Assembly (NCBI GenBank): GCA_964545075.1
Contig: CAZJFS010000170.1
Location: 1 to 9,308 of the forward strand
Length of the DNA stretch: 9,308 nucleotides
Source: DAOPXV01 sp035352535
GTDB lineage: Bacteria > Muiribacteriota > UBA9980
Reading direction: 5' to 3'
The position numbers and the translations under genes are program-made. How positions within the stretch are numbered: the first letter of the stretch is position 1; each line of letters begins with the position of its first letter. Under the pieces are notes generated by a model. The model worked only from the letters and a program-made list of their open reading frames with translations. It made no database searches and had not been told where the DNA came from. Positions 5,024 through 9,308 of the stretch are shown in pieces.

Positions 5024-6205
5024 ATGAGAAAAAAGTCTTTTGCTATTTTTTTAATTGTTTTATTGAATATGGGATTGCTGGGTTTATTTACTTTTTCGGC
5101 GGTTGGACAGTCGAAATTAGTTTCTTGCAGTAATTGCGGATATTTAAATGGAGAAAAATATACTTTTTGTACGGAATGCGGTCAAAAAATGATTGTTGTT
5201 TCATTTGTTAAATGTCCGTATTGTAAGGCCGATGTTATTTCAACCGCTAAATTTTGTACTCAATGCGGTAAATCGCTTGCTATTTCAAAGGTCTCATGTT
5301 CGATATGCAAGAATCTGAACGAGCTTAATAATAATTTCTGCACTTTTTGCGGAAATTCGTTGAAAAAAAAAGTTCAAGCGAAATTGCCGCCTCAAAATAT
5401 ACGGATAATGCAAACTCTGATGACGCCTCGGAATATATCCGCAACGGAGAATATACCGGTGCCAAAAAAAACACCCGTAACCCGGAATGTATCCGAGTCT
5501 TCAAATACAACGGCGGTCCGAAGCGTACCGGCAGTCAGGAATGCGCCGGCAACCTCGAATATGGCAACGGCTGAAAATTTTATACAGCCTAAAAAAACAC
5601 CGCAGATTTCATCGCGAAATTCAGAAGAGCAGATTTATAAAAACAAGGCGGTATTAGGCGGCGACAGTTTTTTTAAAATCAAGGAATATTCAAAAGCGCG
5701 GGATGAATATAAAATACTTCTTGAAACCGATGCGTCGAGTGAAGAGATTAAATTTAAGCTTGCCGTTGCTTATTTTGTAGATTCTTATTTTGATAACGCC
5801 GAAGAAATTTTTAAAACGCTTCAAAATTCATCTGTTTATCAGGTTGACTCGTCTATTTATCTGGCTATGATCTATTCAAGCAGGAATGAAAAAAATGAAG
5901 AGATCAATTATCTTAACAAAGCTATAAAAATGAAACCGGATAATTCCAAGGCTCTTAATAATCTGGGTTGTCACTATTTAAGCCAGCGGTGTTATGACTC
6001 GTCAATAACATCCTTGAAAAATGCAATTGCCGTTAATAGTACTTATTACATGGCATATGTTAATATCGCGTCCGCTTACATTTACAGAAGAAAGTTTGAC
6101 GAAGCGCTGAAAGCGCTTGAAACTGCGAAAAATATTAATGCCGGTTATTATCTAACTTACTATAATCTTGGCGTTGCTCCTATACAAACTTCGGCGAAGT
6201 TTTAA
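5024..6205 (+). CDS. Exported or membrane-anchored triple zinc-ribbon / hexapeptide-repeat / TPR protein
   Basis: A 393-residue protein with three parts. Residues 1-29 form a signal peptide or N-terminal anchor (basic MRKK, then a hydrophobic stretch to about 24). Three CxxC-CxxC zinc ribbons follow: C35/C38/C49/C52, C64/C67/C78/C81 and C92/C95/C106/C109. Residues 123-194 are a linker of twelve six-residue repeats rich in Pro, Asn, Thr and Ala. Five recognisable TPR-like units follow from about 203, with typical sequences such as KALNNLGCHYLSQRCYDSSITSLKNAI written here only in part: ALNNLGCHYLSQ (310-321) and AYVNIASAYIYRRKFDEAL (344-362). A sixth unit starts (YYNLGVA, 379-385) and then breaks into PIQTSAKF and a stop, so the array looks truncated. 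TPRs imply a protein-binding scaffold. The gene is visibly more AT-rich than the operons on either side, has its own promoter and no functional partner in the window. No specific function is claimed. Confidence 0.82.
   Translation: MRKKSFAIFLIVLLNMGLLGLFTFSAVGQSKLVSCSNCGYLNGEKYTFCTECGQKMIVVSFVKCPYCKADVISTAKFCTQCGKSLAISKVSCSICKNLNELNNNFCTFCGNSLKKKVQAKLPPQNIRIMQTLMTPRNISATENIPVPKKTPVTRNVSESSNTTAVRSVPAVRNAPATSNMATAENFIQPKKTPQISSRNSEEQIYKNKAVLGGDSFFKIKEYSKARDEYKILLETDASSEEIKFKLAVAYFVDSYFDNAEEIFKTLQNSSVYQVDSSIYLAMIYSSRNEKNEEINYLNKAIKMKPDNSKALNNLGCHYLSQRCYDSSITSLKNAIAVNSTYYMAYVNIASAYIYRRKFDEALKALETAKNINAGYYLTYYNLGVAPIQTSAKF
5390..5605 (+). repeat. In-frame 18-bp minisatellite, 12 units, encoding hexapeptide repeats
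   Basis: Twelve consecutive 18-bp units encode hexapeptides at residues 123-194: PQNIRI, MQTLMT, PRNISA, TENIPV, PKKTPV, TRNVSE, SSNTTA, VRSVPA, VRNAPA, TSNMAT, AENFIQ, PKKTPQ. The consensus is roughly x-[R/K/E]-N-[I/V/T]-[P/S]-[A/V]. Units 5 and 12 are nearly identical, and units 3, 6 and 9 share RN at the same place, hinting at an older 54-bp (three-unit) period. Units have drifted, so the array is old or under coding constraint rather than freshly expanded. It forms the flexible spacer between the zinc ribbons and the TPR domain. Confidence 0.82.
6186..6202 (+). repeat. Perfect hairpin at the 3' end of the TPR gene
   Basis: AAACTTC (6186-6192) and GAAGTTT (6196-6202) form a perfect 7-bp stem with a 3-nt GGC loop, ending directly at the TAA stop. 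It encodes the odd last residues TSAKF, which do not fit the TPR pattern. The tract after it is not a clean T-run, so it is a poor terminator. It may mark a rearrangement or a palindromic repeat that cut the TPR array short. Confidence 0.55.
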
Positions 6206-6250
6206 CTGGTTTTGTTCCGCGCGCGTTTTTCTTTCATTCACCAATTCATT

Positions 6251-6270
6251 GACCGTTTCGGTCTTTTCTT
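6251..6270 (+). terminator. Candidate rho-independent terminator after the TPR gene
   Basis: GACCG (6251-6255) and CGGTC (6259-6263) form a 5-bp, GC-rich stem with a TTT loop, followed at once by TTTTCTT (6264-6270). The stem is short but position, loop and T-tract are right for ending the TPR transcript about 50 bp past its stop codon. Confidence 0.55.
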
Positions 6271-6387
6271 ATTCCGGCGTATGAAATGTCAAGCGTACGC
6301 AGATATATCAAATTCATAATATTCAACAGGCATATGCGGTCTTTCATTTTATAAAAAATGAAATATTGTTTTATGTTTCAATTGAAT

Positions 6388-6401
6388 AATTCGATCGAAT
6401 T
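6388..6401. promoter_or_regulatory. 14-bp perfect palindrome, candidate operator 1
   Basis: AATTCGATCGAATT is a perfect palindrome 74-87 bp upstream of the FAD-subunit ATG. It shares CGAAT/ATTCG half-sites with the second site at 6418-6431, in the opposite arrangement, which is what a dimeric transcription factor might recognise. No regulator gene is visible in the window. Confidence 0.4.
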
Positions 6402-6417
6402 CAAAACGATAATTGCG

Positions 6418-6431
6418 CGAATGTATATTCG
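6418..6431. promoter_or_regulatory. Inverted repeat CGAAT-N4-ATTCG, candidate operator 2
   Basis: CGAAT (6418-6422) and ATTCG (6427-6431) flank four bases. The site sits just upstream of the -10-like TATATT at 6440-6445, where a bound protein would overlap the -35 region and block or assist RNA polymerase. The half-site matches that in the palindrome at 6388-6401. Confidence 0.4.
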
Positions 6432-6464
6432 AGTAATTATATATTGTTTTTCGACACGGTTTTT

Positions 6465-6469
6465 GGAGG
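6465..6469 (+). promoter_or_regulatory. Ribosome binding site that fixes the FAD-subunit start at 6475
   Basis: GGAGG is placed 5 nt before the ATG at 6475. The protein from that ATG begins MFKQLEEYVRP, matching the family N-terminus, whereas the 39 extra residues from an ATG at 6358 do not. Confidence 0.8.
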
Positions 6470-6474
6470 TAAAA

Positions 6475-7326
6475 ATGTTCAAACAATTAGAGGAATACGT
6501 AAGGCCTGATTCATTGAAAGACGCTCTGGCCATACTCGATAAGAAAAAGGACGCCGCGAAGATACTCGCCGGAGGCACCGCCGTGATGGTTTCACATAAT
6601 GCTGGCGTGAAGACGCTTGTCGATATCAAACATCTTGGATTGAATAAAATTAAAAAAGAAGGAAAAGACATGAAGATCGGGGCCGCTGTCACGATCAGTC
6701 AACTGCTTCAAAACCCGCTCATTCAAAAATATTGCGGCGGGTTATTATATCAGTCGGCATATTTCATAGCCAGCACTCCGCTTAGAAATATGATCACGCT
6801 CGGCGGAAATATAGTTTCCGTTTATCCGTGGTCCGATCTTCCGGTGGCTTTATTGCTTTCTGACGCGAAAGTGATCATAGCCGGAAAAGAAAAAACGCGC
6901 ACGGTTAGTTATCGTGAACTTTTAAAGAAGCATCCCGCGCAGAATATCGCTAAAAATGAGATTGTGACCGACATCATTCTTCCTGACGCGGCGGGATATT
7001 CGGGAGCGTTCGTTAAATACGCCAAAACCAGTTTCGACCTGGCGATGCTGGATGTCGGCGTGACCGCTAAGATCAAGGGCCGAGAATTCGAGGATGTTCG
7101 ATTTGCGATAAGCGCCATTGGGCCGCTGCCGCAGATGCTCAATGAATCGGCCGGCATGCTTATCGGTTGTAAAACAAATGATGCCGCCGCGATTGAAAAA
7201 GCCGCCGCAAAAGCCTCGGTGGAAGCGAAATTTATGAGCGATAAACGCGTTTCGATCGAATACAAAAAGGAAATCCTGCCTGTTTTGATAAGGCGTTTGG
7301 TCGAAAAAATCGTCGAAGAAAAATAA
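6475..7326 (+). CDS. Molybdenum hydroxylase FAD-binding subunit (CoxM/XdhB family)
   Basis: A 283-residue FAD subunit of a xanthine dehydrogenase-family enzyme, the usual length for stand-alone subunits. It passes electrons from the 2Fe-2S subunit to NAD+ or another acceptor. The N-terminal start EYVRPDSLKDALAIL is followed by the FAD pyrophosphate loop AGGTAVMV (32-39), where Asp is more common than the Ala at position 36. The second FAD motif is TPLRNMITLGGNI (101-113), followed by the SDLPVALLL block (120-128). The C-terminal CODH-type domain runs from about 175, including FVKYAKTSFDLAMLDVGVTA. There is no extra cysteine cluster of the sort that carries the 4Fe-4S centre in 4-hydroxybenzoyl-CoA reductase. 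It is the first gene of a three-gene operon, 17 bp ahead of the 2Fe-2S subunit. Confidence 0.92.
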   Translation: MFKQLEEYVRPDSLKDALAILDKKKDAAKILAGGTAVMVSHNAGVKTLVDIKHLGLNKIKKEGKDMKIGAAVTISQLLQNPLIQKYCGGLLYQSAYFIASTPLRNMITLGGNIVSVYPWSDLPVALLLSDAKVIIAGKEKTRTVSYRELLKKHPAQNIAKNEIVTDIILPDAAGYSGAFVKYAKTSFDLAMLDVGVTAKIKGREFEDVRFAISAIGPLPQMLNESAGMLIGCKTNDAAAIEKAAAKASVEAKFMSDKRVSIEYKKEILPVLIRRLVEKIVEEK

Positions 7327-7343
7327 GGGGAGGCGAGTAATAA

Positions 7344-7811
7344 ATGGAAATCAAACTTAAAATAAATAATGAAAATAAAACGCTGAATGTCAGCGTTAGA
7401 GATAAATTGGTCGATGCGCTTCGTAAAAACGGTTATAAGGGAGTTAAAAAGGGATGCTATCAGGGAGATTGCGGCGCCTGCACGGTGCTCGTCAACGGCC
7501 TTCCAATGAATTCGTGCATGATGCTCGCGGTTTCGGCTGACGGAAGCGAGATAACGACGATCGAGGGGCTTGGCGATATGGAAAATCCTCATCCTCTCCA
7601 GGAATCGATAATCGAAACGGCCGGGGTTCAGTGCGGGTATTGTACCCCGGGATTCCTGCTCGCTTCATATGCGCTTTTAGAATCGAATCCCGCCCCATCT
7701 ATGGATGAGATAAAACGCGCTACGGACGGCAATCTCTGCAGGTGCACCGGCTATGTAAAAAAACTCGAAGCTGTCGAACTCGCGGCGAAAAAAATGAGAG
7801 GTGAAAAATAG
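7344..7811 (+). CDS. Molybdenum hydroxylase 2Fe-2S subunit (CoxS/XdhC family)
   Basis: A 155-residue small subunit that carries two 2Fe-2S clusters between the molybdenum centre and FAD. The N-terminal plant-ferredoxin-like domain has cysteines C38, C43, C46 and C58 (GCYQGDCGACTVLVNG). The C-terminal helical domain has C97 and C100 (VQCGYCTPG) and C132 and C134 (NLCRCTGY). All eight ligands are present and the length is normal. A GGGGAGG ribosome site (7327-7333) begins right after the FAD-subunit stop, ten bases before the ATG. The stop codon TAG is immediately followed by the ATG of the molybdopterin subunit, so the two are probably translationally coupled. No Tat signal is expected or seen; the enzyme is cytoplasmic. 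Confidence 0.95.
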   Translation: MEIKLKINNENKTLNVSVRDKLVDALRKNGYKGVKKGCYQGDCGACTVLVNGLPMNSCMMLAVSADGSEITTIEGLGDMENPHPLQESIIETAGVQCGYCTPGFLLASYALLESNPAPSMDEIKRATDGNLCRCTGYVKKLEAVELAAKKMRGEK

Positions 7812-9308
7812 ATGGTCGAAAATAATAAAAATAAATTCAAAGTCGTAAACAAAAGCGTTCCGAAGATCGAAGGCCTTGGCCTTGTTACCGGGAAACCGAT
7901 GTTTACAGACGACATAGACTTGCACGGAATGCTCTATGCGAAGATTCTCACCAGTCCTTACGCTCACGCTGAAATAATCGATATCGATACGTCGAAGGCT
8001 GAAAAATTGCCTGGCGTGAAAGCCGTCCTTACTCATAAGGATCTTCCAAGAATAGTTCATACGACAGCCGGCCAGGGATATCCCGAGCCTTCAGCCTACG
8101 ATAGTTTTACGCTCGATAAAAAAGTCCGTTTCGTGGGTGACCGCGTCGCGGCGGTCGCCGCTGAAACGCTTGAAATAGCTGAAGAAGCGCTGGAATTAAT
8201 CGAAGTTAAATATAAAGAGCTCGAAGCCGTTCTCGACCCGCTGCTGGCCCAGAAAAAAGGCGCGCCCATAATCCATGACGAAAAAGAAGCGAAAATGATA
8301 ATACCGCTCGCATACGATAAGAACAAGAATCTCGCGGCGCACGCTGAAATGGCCGAAGGCGACGTGGAGAAAGCGCTTGAAAATTCGGACAGGATATTTG
8401 AAAATGTTTATCAATCGCATTACGCGCAGCATTGCCCGATGGAACCGCACGTTTGCATAACGCACCTGGATGCCAATAACAGGCTTAACATAAGGACCAG
8501 CACGCAGGTCCCGTTTCATACCAGAAGAATCGTGGGCCAGGCGCTCGGCATTCCGGTGAAGCGCATTCGCGTCATAAAGCCCCGCATAGGCGGAGGGTTC
8601 GGATGCAAACAGGAAATGCTCATTGAGGATATCTGTTCGGCGCTTACCCTGAAAACGAAAAAACCGGTGCGCCTTGAATATACCAGAAAGGAAGAATTCA
8701 TGAGCGCCCGCACTCGCCATCCGCAGCATATCAAACTTCGTACCGGAATGAATAAGAACGGCGATCTCACCGCTATCGATCTGAATATAGTTATGAATAC
8801 GGGGGCTTATGGTTCAGCGGCGCTCACCGTTTTGTGCAACTCGGCGAGCAAAGTGCTTCCGCTCTTTAATAAAGTGAAGGACATCAGATTTTACGGTGAT
8901 TCCGTATATACGAATCTTCCGGTCGGCGGCGCTTATCGAGGCTACGGGGCGACGCAGACCTATCACGCGATCGGCCAGCAGGTGGATATAATGTGCCGCG
9001 AGATGGGCATCGATATAATCGAGTTTTACAGAAAGCAGCATATCAAGGAAGGCGAAGGGTCGCCGGTTTTTCAGAAAATGGGCGAGGGCAAGGAAGGCGT
9101 CGAGATGAAAATCGGCTCCTGCGGCCTTGAGAAATGTATAAATATAGGAGTCAAGGAGTTCGGCTGGTACGATAAGTTCAATAAAAAGCGGAAAGACGGC
9201 AGCTGGCGTTACGGCGCGGGAATGGTATGCCTCATGCAGGGGTCGAGCATTCCGGAAATTGATATGGGCGCGGCGTATATGAAGATGAACGACGACGGAT
9301 CGTTCAAT
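7812..9308 (+). CDS. Molybdenum hydroxylase molybdopterin-binding catalytic subunit (xanthine dehydrogenase family), 3' end outside window
   Basis: The open frame gives 499 residues and runs off the window; family members are about 750-780, so roughly two thirds are present. It binds the molybdopterin cofactor and hydroxylates the substrate with oxygen from water. The N-terminal a/b hammerhead domain starts near KIEGLGLVTGKPMFTDDI and includes RFVGDRVAAVAAET (106-119). Next come the conserved MEPH (210-213), Gln232 in TSTQVPFHTRR (family Mo-site Gln), IGGGFGCKQE (259-268) and GAYRGYGATQ (373-382; the Arg376 loop faces the Mo site). The last visible part, MQGSSIPEIDMGAA, fits the anaerobe xanthine dehydrogenase-like branch. 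The loop is not the CODH AYRCSFR, so this is not aerobic CO dehydrogenase. The catalytic Glu lies past the window end. Purine, N-heterocycle or aldehyde substrates are all possible; xanthine is only the family default. Confidence 0.93.
   Translation, partial: MVENNKNKFKVVNKSVPKIEGLGLVTGKPMFTDDIDLHGMLYAKILTSPYAHAEIIDIDTSKAEKLPGVKAVLTHKDLPRIVHTTAGQGYPEPSAYDSFTLDKKVRFVGDRVAAVAAETLEIAEEALELIEVKYKELEAVLDPLLAQKKGAPIIHDEKEAKMIIPLAYDKNKNLAAHAEMAEGDVEKALENSDRIFENVYQSHYAQHCPMEPHVCITHLDANNRLNIRTSTQVPFHTRRIVGQALGIPVKRIRVIKPRIGGGFGCKQEMLIEDICSALTLKTKKPVRLEYTRKEEFMSARTRHPQHIKLRTGMNKNGDLTAIDLNIVMNTGAYGSAALTVLCNSASKVLPLFNKVKDIRFYGDSVYTNLPVGGAYRGYGATQTYHAIGQQVDIMCREMGIDIIEFYRKQHIKEGEGSPVFQKMGEGKEGVEMKIGSCGLEKCINIGVKEFGWYDKFNKKRKDGSWRYGAGMVCLMQGSSIPEIDMGAAYMKMNDDGSFN

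Larger units (their letters stand above)
6206..6474. other. Intergenic region upstream of the molybdenum hydroxylase operon
   Basis: This 269-bp noncoding stretch starts with the candidate terminator and then becomes dense in palindromes: GCGTACGC (6293-6300), GATATATC (6302-6309), GCATATGC (6330-6337), TTTCATTTT/AAAATGAAA with a 4-nt loop (6342-6363), and the two sites listed separately nearer the operon. A frame open from an ATG at 6358 continues into the FAD-subunit gene, but its first part has no ribosome site and no similarity to the family. The best -10-like sequence is TATATT (6440-6445), without a good -35, suggesting activator dependence or a different sigma factor. Confidence 0.55.

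Noticed and set aside
5347..5574. 75-codon + strand frame overlapping the zinc-ribbon/TPR gene
   Set aside because: It is open only because the 18-bp repeat has no stops in this frame; no ribosome site and no family match.
6186..6357. Miniature transposable element at the end of the TPR gene
   Set aside because: Only one hairpin is seen; I found no matching second terminal repeat or target-site duplication in the window.
8196..8729. 177-codon - strand frame opposite the molybdopterin subunit
   Set aside because: Antisense to a clear molybdopterin-binding subunit carrying all expected motifs.
6475..9308. Aerobic-type carbon monoxide dehydrogenase (coxMSL)
   Set aside because: Gene order fits, but the catalytic subunit has GAYRGYGATQ instead of the diagnostic AYRCSFR loop.

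Overview
The window reads as chromosomal DNA from an anaerobic, probably diderm bacterium of moderate GC content. No taxonomic marker such as rRNA is present, so the lineage is not assigned. A diderm envelope is suggested by a soluble secreted binding protein with no lipobox. Anaerobic metabolism is suggested by the FmdE-like protein and by the type of molybdenum hydroxylase. There are no rRNA or tRNA genes, no CRISPR array and no recognisable transposase.

Region 1 (1-3960, + strand) is an operon-like run of five genes. It holds the C-terminal end of a class I SAM-dependent methyltransferase, a short TrmO/TsaA-like protein, and a complete BtuCDF/FecBCD-type ABC importer made of binding protein, permease and ATPase. 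A 162-bp gap between the binding protein and permease genes holds a strong RNA fold, which can be drawn as a three-way junction (2012-2088). Region 2 (3990-4682, - strand) is a convergent gene for a divergent FmdE-family protein with a C-terminal zinc ribbon. It is driven by a near-consensus sigma70-type promoter.

Region 3 (4683-6357) has a 341-bp AT-rich divergent intergenic region with back-to-back promoters. It is followed by an exported or membrane-anchored protein with three zinc ribbons, a linker of twelve hexapeptide repeats encoded by 18-bp units, and TPR repeats. The TPR array stops abruptly at a perfect hairpin that overlaps the stop codon. Region 4 (6206-6474) is noncoding, with a candidate terminator and an unusual density of palindromes.

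Region 5 (6475-9308, running off the end) is a tightly packed three-subunit molybdenum hydroxylase operon of the xanthine dehydrogenase family. Its order is FAD subunit, 2Fe-2S subunit, molybdopterin subunit. A testable idea that ties the window together is that the importer, the FmdE-like protein and the methyltransferase/TrmO-like pair form an oxyanion (molybdate or tungstate) or metal-chelate acquisition module supplying the neighbouring molybdoenzyme. The importer family also carries cobalamin, heme and siderophores, so its substrate cannot be settled from sequence alone.
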